A stretch of 64,000 bases of DNA from Rhizobium sp. Root708 (GCF_001429725.1 NZ_LMHV01000010.1:24550-88549); one strand, 5' to 3'; shown: positions 35,796 through 46,289, counted from the first letter of the stretch. Program-made: numbers and translations. Notes: generated by a model not told the origin, from the letters alone.

Positions 35796-37249
35796 CCGAA
35801 CGTCTGACCAGCCTTTCCGGCCTGGCGCCGACCGCCAAGCTTCCGGCCTATGATCGCAAGGCACTGAAGCCTGGCATCCTGCATCTCGGCCCGGGCGCGT
35901 TCTTTCGCGCCCACTTCGCGCCGTTCACCGATGCCGCGATTGCGGTTGCCGGTGGCGATTGGGGCATCGAGGTTGCGAGCCTGCGTACGGCCGATGTCGC
36001 CGATCACCTGAACGAGCAGAGTGGGCTCTATACGATGCTCGTTCGCGATACCTCTGGCACGACCGCGCATGTCATCGGCCCGATCCTGCGCGCCCATGTC
36101 GCGACCCGCAATCCCGGCGATTTGCTTGGAAGGCTTGAAGATCCGGCTATCCGCATCGTCAGCCTGACGGTAACGGAGAAGGCTTACGGCTTCGATTCCG
36201 CCACAGGCGGCCTCGACCTGAAACACCCCGACATTGCCGCCGACCTCGCCAACCGCCATGCACCGCGCGGCGCCATCGGCTATCTCGTTGAAGGTCTTGC
36301 GCGCCGCCGCGCCAAGGGTATCGCGCCGTTCACACCGCTCAGCTGCGATAACCTGCCGAACAATGGCGCTGTATTGAAACGGCTCGTACTCGAATTTGCC
36401 GGTCGCATCGATCCGGACCTCCAGCAGTGGATCGAGGCGAATGTGCCGTTCCCATCGACCATGGTAGACCGCATCACACCGGCAAGCACGGATGCCACCT
36501 ATCGCGACGCCGAAAGCCTGACAGGCAGGCAGGATCTGGCGGCGATCGAAACCGAACCTTTCACGCAATGGGTCATTGAGGATCACTTCGCCAATGGCCG
36601 CCCGGAATGGGAAAAGGTTACCGGCGCGCTGATGGTCGAGGAAGTCTCGGCTTACGAAAAGATGAAGCTGCGGATGCTCAACGGCGCGCATTCTTTGCTC
36701 GCCTATCTTGGATACATAGGCGGATATGAATTCATCCGCGACGTCATGGACGATGCTGGCCTGGCAGCTTTGGCGCGCCGTCACATGAATGCGGCCGCCG
36801 CCACGCTCGACCCCGTTCCCGGCATCGATCTCGAGACCTATGCCGACGAATTGATCGCACGCTTTGCAAACAAGGCGATTGCCCACCGCACCTATCAGAT
36901 CGCCATGGACGGCACGCAGAAACTGCCGCAGCGTCTTCTGGAGCCCGCGTCCGAGGCTTTGGCGAACGGCGGTAAGGCGGAGACCTACGCGATCGCGGTG
37001 GCGGCCTGGATGCGCTATGCCCTTGGTGTCGACAGGAAGGGCGAGCGCTACGAGCTGCGCGATCCTCGCGCGGCGGAAATTGCCGCTCTGCTCGCCGACG
37101 TGCCGCGCAACGGCGGTGCCGTGTCGAAAGCTCTGTTCAGTCTGCCCGGCCTCTTTCCGGCGGCGCTGACCGGCAATATAGGCTGGACCGAAGATGTCGC
37201 GAACAAGCTGGAAATCCTCATCCAGGACAACAAGCTGCCACTGATCTGA
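35792..37249 (+). CDS. uxuB: Mannitol dehydrogenase family protein, probable fructuronate reductase
   Basis: A polyol-specific long-chain dehydrogenase. Next to uxaC it most likely reduces D-fructuronate to D-mannonate with NADH. The 485 residues have the N-terminal Rossmann region (ILHLGPGAFFRAHFAPF, about residues 25-41), PSTMVDRITP, and the C-terminal catalytic helix signature KMKLRMLNGAHSLLAYLGY with the conserved lysine and Asn-Gly-x-His. The start is GTG at 35792. No mannonate dehydratase or KDG kinase is seen nearby, so later steps are encoded elsewhere. Confidence 0.88.
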   Translation: MTERLTSLSGLAPTAKLPAYDRKALKPGILHLGPGAFFRAHFAPFTDAAIAVAGGDWGIEVASLRTADVADHLNEQSGLYTMLVRDTSGTTAHVIGPILRAHVATRNPGDLLGRLEDPAIRIVSLTVTEKAYGFDSATGGLDLKHPDIAADLANRHAPRGAIGYLVEGLARRRAKGIAPFTPLSCDNLPNNGAVLKRLVLEFAGRIDPDLQQWIEANVPFPSTMVDRITPASTDATYRDAESLTGRQDLAAIETEPFTQWVIEDHFANGRPEWEKVTGALMVEEVSAYEKMKLRMLNGAHSLLAYLGYIGGYEFIRDVMDDAGLAALARRHMNAAAATLDPVPGIDLETYADELIARFANKAIAHRTYQIAMDGTQKLPQRLLEPASEALANGGKAETYAIAVAAWMRYALGVDRKGERYELRDPRAAEIAALLADVPRNGGAVSKALFSLPGLFPAALTGNIGWTEDVANKLEILIQDNKLPLI

Positions 37250-37312
37250 GCGAGAGGCTGCGATGGGTGGGGCCGTCGCCGTCGCAATGCGTTTTCCAGG
37301 CAAGCGATTGGT

Positions 37313-37342
37313 GCCTCTCATTCCCAATAGAGGCTAGCTTTT
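37313..37342 (+). terminator. Probable terminator after uxuB
   Basis: GCCTCT (37313-37318) pairs with AGAGGC (37329-37334); TAGCTTTT follows. A 6-base stem with a 10-base loop and a short displaced T-run makes this a moderate candidate. Confidence 0.4.
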
Positions 37343-37370
37343 AGCGAACTGCCACCCCCAACCTGTACAT

Positions 37371-37490
37371 GTGCTTGTCGCAGGGATCCCGCGCGCCCAA
37401 ATCCTTGGGCGCAGGAGACTCTTTCCACGGGTTATGGTCGCTCACCGCACCGACGCGTGGTAGCTGGATTCCTGTGACAAGCGCAGGAAT
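37371..37490. repeat. Large imperfect palindromic intergenic repeat element
   Basis: The arms GCTTGTCGCAGGGATCC (37372-37388) and GGATTCCTGTGACAAGC (37466-37482) are inverted copies with 15 of 17 matching bases. Nested inside is a perfect stem GCGCCCAA-ATCC-TTGGGCGC (37393-37412), and the right arm overlaps another repeat, ATTCCTG-N9-CAGGAAT (37468-37490). The wording resembles a family of dispersed palindromic repeats that I recall from intergenic DNA of Rhizobium genomes. It sits between convergent genes and has no coding content. Confidence 0.6.
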
Positions 37491-37502
37491 GACGGTCCCC
37501 AT

Positions 37503-39953
37503 TTACCCCTTCACGCGCACCATCTCCGGATCGTACAACGGTTGCAGCGAGACGCTGCAAGGCACGCGCTCGCGGGCAACGTCGAGTTCGTAGCTGCCCG
37601 ACAGCACGAAGTCCTCGCTCACACCCTCGGTATTGCGAACATAGCCGTAACCAATCGGCTTGCCGACCGTGTAGCCAAAGCCGCCGCTGGAGAGCCAGCC
37701 GACGCGCTTGCCGTCACGGTAGATCGTCTCGCGGCCAAGCAGCACGACATCAGGATCATCGGGCACGAAGCAGGCCAGCATCTTCTTGACGCCGGAGGCG
37801 AGTTGCCGTTCGAGCGCCTCGCGTCCGCGAAACGGCGTATTCTTCCTGGTCTTCACGGCCCAGCCGAGCCCGGCTTCGATCGGTGTATGATCTGGGCCGA
37901 TATCCGAACCCCAGGCGCGATAGCCCTTTTCAAGGCGGCAGCTTTCGATGGCGCGATAGCCGGCATTGCTGAGCTGCAGCGGAGCGCCCGCCGCCATCAA
38001 CGCGTCATACACGGTCGTTGCGTATTCGACCGGCACATGCAGCTCGTAGCCGAGCTCTCCGACATAGGTAATGCGTAGCGCCCGGACGGGGCAGCCGGCG
38101 ATACCGATCGTCTTGATGCGACCGAACGGGAATGCCGCGTTGGAAACGTCGCTGTTCGTCACCTTCTCAAGCACGGCGCGCGCGTTCGGCCCCATCAACG
38201 AAAGGACGGAATAGGCGGAGGTGACGTCGACGAGCTCCGCGTGCATCCCGTCAGGAATATTGCGTGCGATCCAATCGAAGTCATGAGTCGCGAAGCCGGT
38301 GCCGGTCACGATGTAATACTCGTCGTCGGCCACGCGAGCGCAGGTGAGATCGCATTCGATCCCGCCCTTGTCGTTCAGCATCTGCGTGTAGACGAGCGAG
38401 CCGACCGGCTTAGCCACGTCGTTGGAGGCAATCCACGACAGCGCCGCCTCGGCATCGCGCCCCTTCAGCACGAACTTGGCGAAAGACGTCTGATCGAAGA
38501 TCACGGCGGCCTCGCGCACGGCCTTGTGTTCCCGACCGACGGTCTCGAACCAGTTCTGGCGGCCGTAGGTGTAGATATCCCTCGGCTCCTCGTTGGCGAA
38601 GAGATCGGCAAACCAGTTCGGCCGCTCCCAACCGAGCTTTTCGCCGAAGCAGGCGCCCTGCGCCTTCAGCCGATCGTAAAGCGGCGACTTGCGGCACGGC
38701 CGACCGCTGGAATACTCCTCGAAGGGGAAAGCCAATGTGTAGTGCTTGCCGTAGGCTTCCAGTGTGCGGGTGCGCACCCAGTCCGTATCGAAGTGCGGAC
38801 GCCCGAAGCGGCGAATATCGACAGGCCAGAGATCATAAGGTGGTTCGCCCTTGGCAACCCATTCGGCCAACGCCATGCCGGCGCCGCCGCCGGACGCGAT
38901 GCCGAAGGCGTTGAAGCCGGCGCCGACGAAGAAGTTCTTCAGCTCCGGGGCTTCGCCGAGAATGAAATTGCCGTCGGGCGTAAAGCTCTCCGGCCCGTTC
39001 AGCAGCTGTTTGACACCGACGGTTTCGAGAGCCGGAACGCGGCCGAGCGCCTGTTCCATGATCTGTTCGAAATGATCGAAATTGCTGTCGAGCAGTGTGT
39101 AGTGGAAGCCCTCGGGAATCCCACCCTTGGCCCATGCGATCGGGTTCGGCTCGTAGCCGCCCATGACGATGCCGCCGACCTCTTCCTTGTAATAGGTCAG
39201 CCGGTCCGGATCGCGCAGCGTCGGCAGGTTCGAGGGAACGCCGAAGGACTCGGTGATAATGTACTGGTGCTCGACGGAGACGAGCGGCACATTGACGCCG
39301 AAGCGGGCGGCAAAGGCCCGCGTCCATTGACCGGCGCAGACCACGACGCGTTCGCACTCGATCCGCCCATGCTCGGTAATGACGGCGCGGATCCGGCCCT
39401 TGTCGATCTCGAGGTCGATCACCTCGGTATCCTCGAAGATCGAAACGCCGGACATGCGGGCGCCTCTGGCAAGCGCCTGCGTGATGTCGGACGGGTTGGC
39501 CTGGCCATCGGTCGGCAGGTAGGCTGCGCCGACGAGGTCGTCTATTGTCATCAGCGGCCAGAGATCGAACGCCTCCTGCGGCGTCAGCAACTGCATGTCG
39601 AGCCCGAAGGACTGCGCGGTCGTTGCCTGCCGCTTGACTTCGGTCCAGCGCTCCTCGTTGCAGGCGAGGCGCAGGCCGCCATTCATCTTCCAGCCGGTGC
39701 CAAGCCCCGTCTCAGCTTCGAGGTTCTTGTAGAGATCGACGGAATAGCCGAGCAGCTGAGTGATGTTGGCGCTGGTGCGCAGCTGGCCGACAAGGCCGGC
39801 TGCATGGAAGGTCGTGCCCGAGGTCAGCTTCTTGCGCTCCAGCAACACTGTGTCCGTCCAGCCGAGCTTGCCGAGATGGTAGGCCGTCGAGCAGCCGATA
39901 ATCCCGCCGCCGATGACAACAGCCTTTGCAGTCTTGGGCAATTCCTTCGTCAT
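37503..39953 (-). CDS. GcvT-type FAD-dependent oxidoreductase (dimethylglycine/sarcosine dehydrogenase-like)
   Basis: An 816-residue flavoprotein. The N-terminal DAO domain (about 1-370) has the FAD motif VVIGGGIIGCSTAYHLG, and H50 in TTFHAAGLVGQLR at the position where dimethylglycine and sarcosine dehydrogenases bind FAD covalently. A central FAO_M-type segment and a C-terminal GcvT tetrahydrofolate-binding domain (about 430-800) follow. Such enzymes oxidatively demethylate N-methyl amines, passing the one-carbon unit to folate. The start at 39953 lies one base after the phosphotransferase stop. Its place at the end of a sugar-uptake operon suggests a substrate with an N-methyl or amino group; that is inference. 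Confidence 0.9.
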   Translation of the reverse strand: MTKELPKTAKAVVIGGGIIGCSTAYHLGKLGWTDTVLLERKKLTSGTTFHAAGLVGQLRTSANITQLLGYSVDLYKNLEAETGLGTGWKMNGGLRLACNEERWTEVKRQATTAQSFGLDMQLLTPQEAFDLWPLMTIDDLVGAAYLPTDGQANPSDITQALARGARMSGVSIFEDTEVIDLEIDKGRIRAVITEHGRIECERVVVCAGQWTRAFAARFGVNVPLVSVEHQYIITESFGVPSNLPTLRDPDRLTYYKEEVGGIVMGGYEPNPIAWAKGGIPEGFHYTLLDSNFDHFEQIMEQALGRVPALETVGVKQLLNGPESFTPDGNFILGEAPELKNFFVGAGFNAFGIASGGGAGMALAEWVAKGEPPYDLWPVDIRRFGRPHFDTDWVRTRTLEAYGKHYTLAFPFEEYSSGRPCRKSPLYDRLKAQGACFGEKLGWERPNWFADLFANEEPRDIYTYGRQNWFETVGREHKAVREAAVIFDQTSFAKFVLKGRDAEAALSWIASNDVAKPVGSLVYTQMLNDKGGIECDLTCARVADDEYYIVTGTGFATHDFDWIARNIPDGMHAELVDVTSAYSVLSLMGPNARAVLEKVTNSDVSNAAFPFGRIKTIGIAGCPVRALRITYVGELGYELHVPVEYATTVYDALMAAGAPLQLSNAGYRAIESCRLEKGYRAWGSDIGPDHTPIEAGLGWAVKTRKNTPFRGREALERQLASGVKKMLACFVPDDPDVVLLGRETIYRDGKRVGWLSSGGFGYTVGKPIGYGYVRNTEGVSEDFVLSGSYELDVARERVPCSVSLQPLYDPEMVRVKG

Positions 39954-39954
39954 A

Positions 39955-40830
39955 TTACCGATCCTGTTCAAAAGCGTCATAGGCGCGTTCGAAACGCGCT
40001 AAATTCTCGGCCGTATAGCCGGCATAGTCGAAGTCGATGGTGGAGTGGATTTCCGAGACCATGCTCCACAGCGTTTCGCGCAGCAGCGACGCGCATTTCA
40101 TGGCTTGGTAGCGCCGCCAGAGATCAGCCCTCACCTGTATCCGGTAGTAGCTCTCGAGCATCGATCGCTCGGTCGCCTCGGAAAACTCGCTGTTGGAGGC
40201 AAGGCCGCCCAGATCGAAAAGCGGCGTGTTGAACCCCGCATAGTCCCAGTCGATCAGCCACAGCCGCTTGCCGTCATCGAGGAAGTTGGCGGCCAGCATG
40301 TCGTTGTGGCCGAAGGCGATCTCGAACGGGCCACCCGCCGCCTCCAGCGTTTCGGCCTTGGCGAGCAGGTCCGGGAAGAGCTGGCGATGGCGACTGTTGG
40401 CGGCCTCCAGATTGGCGATGTAGTCGCGAATGACGTGAAACACCCAGAAAATCGCCGCCGCGCCGCGAAATTCGCGGGCGATGTCGTGGTGGCAGGCCCG
40501 CACCAGCGGGATGACCCGCTCCAGCATCTCAGGATGCCGAATGTCCTCAGGCATGAGCGCCTTCGACTCGATGTAGTCGAGGACGAGCACGCCCGGCACA
40601 TGATGGATGACTTCGGGCGAAAGCCCCGCGGCATGCGCGGCCTGGCTGGCGGCAAGCTCGTTCTGCCGGCTGATGTGGTGGACCGGGATGTCTTCTCCGA
40701 GCCGGACAACCCGTCGAGCCGCGCGATCCCGCACCAGGTAGTTCCGGTTGGTGATGCCGCCGGTCATCGGCACGATATCGATCGGACCCTGCCAGATGCC
40801 GAGCGCATGAATCCGATCTTCAGGCGTCAC
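39955..40830 (-). CDS. Choline kinase-like phosphotransferase (APH family)
   Basis: A 291-residue small-molecule kinase of the choline/ethanolamine kinase and aminoglycoside phosphotransferase superfamily. The nucleotide-loop region is MTGGITNRNYLV (about 22-33), the catalytic loop is FGHNDMLAANFL with D177, and the metal-binding aspartate is D194 in LIDWDYAG. I chose the GTG at 40830 (MTPEDRIHALGIWQG) because GAGGGG lies 6 bases upstream; the frame is open much further but not conserved-looking. It lies 65 bases after the ABC ATPase gene and directly before the GcvT-type flavoprotein gene, and is probably cotranscribed with both. Confidence 0.85.
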   Translation of the reverse strand: MTPEDRIHALGIWQGPIDIVPMTGGITNRNYLVRDRAARRVVRLGEDIPVHHISRQNELAASQAAHAAGLSPEVIHHVPGVLVLDYIESKALMPEDIRHPEMLERVIPLVRACHHDIAREFRGAAAIFWVFHVIRDYIANLEAANSRHRQLFPDLLAKAETLEAAGGPFEIAFGHNDMLAANFLDDGKRLWLIDWDYAGFNTPLFDLGGLASNSEFSEATERSMLESYYRIQVRADLWRRYQAMKCASLLRETLWSMVSEIHSTIDFDYAGYTAENLARFERAYDAFEQDR

Positions 40831-40895
40831 GCTTGTCCCCTCGCGGCCTATCCTATTGAAATCATGGCCAGAGCGGGATCGACTGTCAAGCGCGG

Positions 40896-41975
<1,080 letters not shown>

Positions 41976-41999
41976 GATCTCAGGATCCTCCCTGGTCCG

Positions 42000-43073
42000 T
42001 TACTTCGTGCGAGCACGCCAATCGGCGTACTTCGGGCTGTCCGATCCGATCGGCAGGGTGACTTCGCTGCCGGTATCGGACGATTGATAGATCGCGGTGA
42101 CGAGTTCCAGCGCGCGACGCGCGTCCTTTGTCGTTACCGGCAGCGGCCCGTTGCCGCTGAGATAGGCATGAAAATGCTCCATCTGCGTCGTGAAGCGCGG
42201 CGCCACTGGCTGCCAGTTTCCGATGACGACGTCGATGCGCGCCTGGACCTCGTCGTTGGCGGCGATGATCTTCCAAGGATCCTTGCCCGGCGAATAGGGC
42301 TCATGGTTGCTCTCGAAGGTCACGTTCTCGAAATGCAGCCGCAGGCGGCTGATCTGCTCCTGCGAACCGAGCGTACAGGAGAGCGACACGAAGGCGCCGT
42401 TCTGCATCAAAAGGCTTGCCGAGGCGCAGTCCTCGACCTCGATGTCGTTCACGCGGGTGGCGACGCGGCCGAAGACCTTCGAAACCGGCCCCATCAGGTG
42501 CAGCAGCATGTCGTGCAGGTGCAGCGCATGCGTCACCAGCACGCCGCCGAGCTCGGTCGCCCATTTGCCGCGCCACGGCACGGCGTAATATTCAGGCGTC
42601 CGCAGCCAGAAGGTTTCCACCGAGCCCATGTAGGGCTTGCCGGCAATGCCGGCCTCGATGATCCGCTTCGCCTTCTCGATGCCGTCGCCGTAGCGATACT
42701 GGAAGATCGGCATCAGCGTGCCCTTGGCCGCCCTCTCCGCTGCCATGATCGTGTCGACGCCTGAGAGAGAGCCGGTCAGCGGCTTCTCGCAGATGACATG
42801 CTTGCCTGCTGCCAGCGCGGCGACCACCTGCTCCAGATGGATGCCGGGCGGCGTGCAGATGTCGACGATATCGACGCTATCATCGGCAAGCACATCGGCA
42901 AACGAGGTCGTGCGCTTGGCGATGTCGAACTCGTCGCCGATCTCGCGCAGCCGCTCTTCGTTCAGGTCGCAGATCGCCACGACCTTGAATTTGTCGGGAT
43001 GCGGCAGGTAGCCTTCGACGATGTGGGAACGGCCGATGCCGCAGCCAACGATCGCAACATTCTTGATACTCAT
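42000..43073 (-). CDS. Gfo/Idh/MocA family oxidoreductase
   Basis: An NAD(P)-dependent sugar or polyol dehydrogenase. The 357 residues show the Rossmann motif VAIVGCGIGRSH (about 6-17), the family lysine motif AGKHVICEKP (about 90-99) and a C-terminal alpha/beta substrate domain. It is embedded in the ABC transporter operon between permease and ATPase genes, so its substrate is probably the imported sugar or a derivative. It is one of three Gfo/Idh genes within 9 kb. Confidence 0.92.
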   Translation of the reverse strand: MSIKNVAIVGCGIGRSHIVEGYLPHPDKFKVVAICDLNEERLREIGDEFDIAKRTTSFADVLADDSVDIVDICTPPGIHLEQVVAALAAGKHVICEKPLTGSLSGVDTIMAAERAAKGTLMPIFQYRYGDGIEKAKRIIEAGIAGKPYMGSVETFWLRTPEYYAVPWRGKWATELGGVLVTHALHLHDMLLHLMGPVSKVFGRVATRVNDIEVEDCASASLLMQNGAFVSLSCTLGSQEQISRLRLHFENVTFESNHEPYSPGKDPWKIIAANDEVQARIDVVIGNWQPVAPRFTTQMEHFHAYLSGNGPLPVTTKDARRALELVTAIYQSSDTGSEVTLPIGSDSPKYADWRARTK

Positions 43074-43094
43074 TGATCTATATCCGTAACTGCA

Positions 43095-43979
43095 TCAGCG
43101 CTTCATGCCTGTCGTGGCGATGCCTTCGATCAGCAGCCGCTGGAAGAACAGGAAGAAGAAGAACACGGGCACCAGCGTCAGCGTCGACATCGCGAACAGG
43201 CCGCCCCAGTCCGATGCGCTGGTCGAGTCGACGAAGGTGCGCAGGCCGAGCTGGATCGTGTAGGTGTTCATGTCGTTGAGGTAGATCAGCGGCCCGAAGA
43301 AGTCGTCCCAGGTCCAGATGAAGGAGAAGATCGCGGCCGTCGCCAGCACCGGCAGCGACAGCGGCAGCATGATCTTCCAGTAGATGCGCCAGGCACTGCA
43401 GCCGTCCATCATTGCCGCTTCGTCGAGTTCGCGCGGGATGCCGCGGAAGAACTGCACCATCAGGAAGATGAAGAAGGCATCGCTTGCCAGAAACTTCGGG
43501 ACGACCAGCGGCAGGATGGTGTTCACCCAGCCGAGGTTGAGGAACAGCACATACTGCGGGATCAGCGTCACGTGATACGGGATCATCAGCGTGCCGAGCA
43601 TGATTGCGAACCAGAAGTTCCGGCCGGCGAAACGCAACCGCGCGAAGGAATAGGCTGCGAGCGAACAGGCAACGACATTGCCGATGACGGTCAGCACCGA
43701 GATGACCAGAGAGTTCCAGAAGAACCGCCCGAAGCTGATGTCGAGCCCGGTCCAACCGCGCACATAGGAGCCGAAGTCGATCGACGACGGAATGAGCGAT
43801 GTCGAGGAGAAGATCTCGTTCTCCGGGCGCACGGAGGCCGACACCATCCACAGCAGCGGATAGAGCATCAGCAGCGAACCGAGGATCAGCAGCGTGTGGA
43901 TGACGACCGATGCCGGCCTGCTGCGCTTGGTGATGTCGGACGGCGGTGCCGCAACGGCTGATGTGATCCCATTAGTCAT
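43095..43979 (-). CDS. Carbohydrate ABC transporter permease (MalG type)
   Basis: One of two membrane subunits of the importer. The 294 residues have six predicted helices and the EAA loop RELDEAAMMDGCSAWRIYWKIMLP (about residues 185-208) that contacts the ATPase; the C-terminal end IEGIATTGMKR is typical of MalG-type CUT1 permeases. Its ATG overlaps the end of the preceding permease gene by 8 bases. Confidence 0.95.
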   Translation of the reverse strand: MTNGITSAVAAPPSDITKRSRPASVVIHTLLILGSLLMLYPLLWMVSASVRPENEIFSSTSLIPSSIDFGSYVRGWTGLDISFGRFFWNSLVISVLTVIGNVVACSLAAYSFARLRFAGRNFWFAIMLGTLMIPYHVTLIPQYVLFLNLGWVNTILPLVVPKFLASDAFFIFLMVQFFRGIPRELDEAAMMDGCSAWRIYWKIMLPLSLPVLATAAIFSFIWTWDDFFGPLIYLNDMNTYTIQLGLRTFVDSTSASDWGGLFAMSTLTLVPVFFFFLFFQRLLIEGIATTGMKR

Positions 43980-44934
43980 CGTAGTGCACCCAGTAACGCG
44001 AGGTCAGGAAGGAGAAGGCCGTGAAGATCGCGATGATCAGCACGAGGATCCAGGCGAGCGCCGAGGCGTAGCCCATACGGAAATTTCCGAAAGCCTCCTG
44101 ATAGAGATAGAGCGTGTAGAACAGCGTCGAATTGATCGGCCCGCCGGTGCCGCCCGAGATGATGAAGGCGGGCGTGAATGCCTTGAAGGCATCGATCGTC
44201 TGCACCACCGCGTTGAAGAAGATGACAGGCGTCAGAAGCGGCAGGGTGATCTTGTAAAACTGCCGGAACTTGGATGCTCCGTCGAGGCTGGCGGCCTCGT
44301 ACATGTCGGTCGGAATCTGGCGCAGACCGGCGAGGAAGATGATCATCGGCGAGCCGAACTGCCAGACGCTGAGCGCGACCAGCGTGTAGATCGAGTAACT
44401 GGGGTGTGAGATCCAGCTTGGTCCGGCGATCCCGAAATTGGCGAGCGCTGCATTGACCAGGCCGTCGCCGGCAAAGAGCTGCCGCCAGAGCACTGCGATC
44501 GCCACACTGCCGCCGAGCAGAGACGGCAGGTAGAAGATGGCGCGATAGACGGGCAGACCGCGCACACCCTTGTTGAGCGCCATCGCCACCAGCAGCGCGA
44601 AAGCGAGCTTGAAGGGCACCGACAGAACGACATAGGTCAACGTGACCTTCATCGCAGCGGCAAACTTCGGGTCGGCGGTTGCGATGCGCACGTAGTTCGC
44701 AGAACCCACCCACTCGGCCGACCGGATCATGTCGAAATCGGTGAACGAGAGGTAGAGCGAAATCACGGCCGGCCCGAGCGTCAGTCCGAAGAAGCCGATC
44801 AGCCAGGGCAGAAGGAAGAGGTAGCCGGGGGCGTTGGCGTTCCAAATCCGCCGCCACCGACTATCGGCGACCACCCCCTGGTGATGTTCCACCGTCACGG
44901 CCGCGTTGGCCGTCGCACGCATCGCATTGTTCAT
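43972..44934 (-). CDS. Carbohydrate ABC transporter permease (MalF/UgpA type)
   Basis: The partner membrane subunit. The 320 residues start with a 40-residue cytosolic segment, then about six helices (PGYLFLLPWLIGFFGLTLGP first) and the EAA loop TDMYEAASLDGASKFRQFYKITLPLL near residue 235. The ATG at 44934 is chosen because AGG lies about 9 bases upstream; a TTG at 44943 would overlap the binding-protein stop by 3 bases. It follows the binding-protein gene directly. Confidence 0.94.
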   Translation of the reverse strand: MNNAMRATANAAVTVEHHQGVVADSRWRRIWNANAPGYLFLLPWLIGFFGLTLGPAVISLYLSFTDFDMIRSAEWVGSANYVRIATADPKFAAAMKVTLTYVVLSVPFKLAFALLVAMALNKGVRGLPVYRAIFYLPSLLGGSVAIAVLWRQLFAGDGLVNAALANFGIAGPSWISHPSYSIYTLVALSVWQFGSPMIIFLAGLRQIPTDMYEAASLDGASKFRQFYKITLPLLTPVIFFNAVVQTIDAFKAFTPAFIISGGTGGPINSTLFYTLYLYQEAFGNFRMGYASALAWILVLIIAIFTAFSFLTSRYWVHYDD

Positions 44935-44939
44935 GTGCT

Positions 44940-46226
44940 TCAACCTCGCGCGAGAATACGCGTGATCTCATCAACAAGCTGTTTTCCGCCATCGGCGGGT
45001 GTCATCTGCGCGAAGCCGACCTGCTCGGAAATGTTCCGCAAGGCCAGTTCGCCTTCGCCGGCGCCGGATGGCGGCGGTGGCGGCAGCTTGCCGGCGAGGT
45101 CGCCGAGGCCGCTAACATATTCGAGCGGGATCTTGCCGACCGCGTCGAGCTTCGTCGCCACGATATCCCGCATTGCCTTCGATTCCGGAATACCACGCTC
45201 GACATCGAGCAGTGCGGCGGCTTCGGGGTTCGTCACGAAGAAATTGACGTAATCGACGGCCTGTTCGATGGCTTTCGATTGCGCCGACACCGAGAAGAAC
45301 ATCGACGGCTTGCGATAGTGACCGCCCTTCGAGTCCTTGGCGACGCGCATGTAGTTGCTGAGCGCGAGCTTGTCCTTGTTCATCTGCTGATAGGCGACGA
45401 ACTGGTTCGAGTGCGCGTAGCCGGAAGCGGATTTGCCGAGCGTCACGGTGTTGGTGTCGACATCGTTCTTGTCCAGGGCCTGTACGTCGGCTGGAACACA
45501 GGCGCCGGCATCGCGGAACTTGTTCCACATGTCGAACCATTCCGAGGCTTCCTCCGCGCCGAAAGCGATCTTGCCGTCGGCGGTGTAGAGTGCTTTGCCG
45601 CGCTGGCGCAGGTAGTTTTCGAAGAGCGGCTCGTTGCCGCTGCCGTCTGCCATGCCGAACATGCCCTTGCGCTTGCCGGCCTTGGTCAGTTCGGCTGCCA
45701 TCTTGCCGAATTCTTCCCATGTCGTTGCCTGCGTCGGCAGGTCGATGCCCGCTTCCTGGAAGGCAGTCGTATTGATGACCGTCGCAGCCGAATTCGCGCC
45801 GAGGCTGACACCGTAAAGGTGGCCGTTGACACTGCCGCCTTCAACCTGGGCCTGGTCGAAATCGCCGAGGTTCAGCTTCGAAGGCATGTAGGATTCGAGC
45901 GGGGCAAGCGCACCGCGCCCGGCATATTCGACGATATAGCGATAATCCATCTGGATCACGTCAGGCGCGTTCTTGCCGGCGACCTGCGTTGCCAGGCGCG
46001 GCCAGTAATCGCCCCAGCCGAGAAACTCGCCGGTGATCGAAACGCCCGAATTCTTGGCCTTGTAAAGTTCGGAAACCTTGTTGGTTCTGTCCGCGCGGGG
46101 CTGCGAGCCCCACCAGATCAGACGAAGGCGGCTATCGGCGGCAAATGCCGGTGCGCCCATTGCGGAAAGCGTGAGAAGCGAGGCCCCACCCGCCATGAAA
46201 CCACGTCTGTTGATGCTGAATGTCAT
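44940..46226 (-). CDS. Sugar ABC transporter substrate-binding protein (Tat-type signal)
   Basis: Periplasmic binding protein for the CUT1 importer encoded downstream. The 428 residues begin with a twin-arginine-like signal (NRRGFMAGGASLL, cleavage near APAFAAD), followed by RLRLIWWGSQPRADRTNKV and the two-lobe fold of family 1 extracellular solute-binding proteins. A proline run, LPPPPPSG, lies near residue 385. The ATG at 46226 has GGGAGGAGG upstream. It is the first gene of an operon that runs to about 37503 and is a paralogue of the protein encoded at 55759-57048 (both have LR-WWGS-R--RT and LYKAKNSGVSI/LYESKNAGVSI). Confidence 0.93.
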   Translation of the reverse strand: MTFSINRRGFMAGGASLLTLSAMGAPAFAADSRLRLIWWGSQPRADRTNKVSELYKAKNSGVSITGEFLGWGDYWPRLATQVAGKNAPDVIQMDYRYIVEYAGRGALAPLESYMPSKLNLGDFDQAQVEGGSVNGHLYGVSLGANSAATVINTTAFQEAGIDLPTQATTWEEFGKMAAELTKAGKRKGMFGMADGSGNEPLFENYLRQRGKALYTADGKIAFGAEEASEWFDMWNKFRDAGACVPADVQALDKNDVDTNTVTLGKSASGYAHSNQFVAYQQMNKDKLALSNYMRVAKDSKGGHYRKPSMFFSVSAQSKAIEQAVDYVNFFVTNPEAAALLDVERGIPESKAMRDIVATKLDAVGKIPLEYVSGLGDLAGKLPPPPPSGAGEGELALRNISEQVGFAQMTPADGGKQLVDEITRILARG

Positions 46227-46289
46227 CTGTTTTTCCTCCTCCCTTGGGGAGCGCCTCCACACGCTCCTTGCTGGTTTCTCTTGCAACAA

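Noticed and set aside
38241..40232. Plus-strand open frame of 663 codons opposite the GcvT-type flavoprotein and phosphotransferase genes
   Set aside because: The minus-strand products have clear catalytic motifs; the plus-strand reading has none.
45035..45075. Proline run in the binding protein as a possible frameshift or assembly error
   Set aside because: The frame is open on both sides, the C-terminus is of normal length, and the region reads as a flexible linker.
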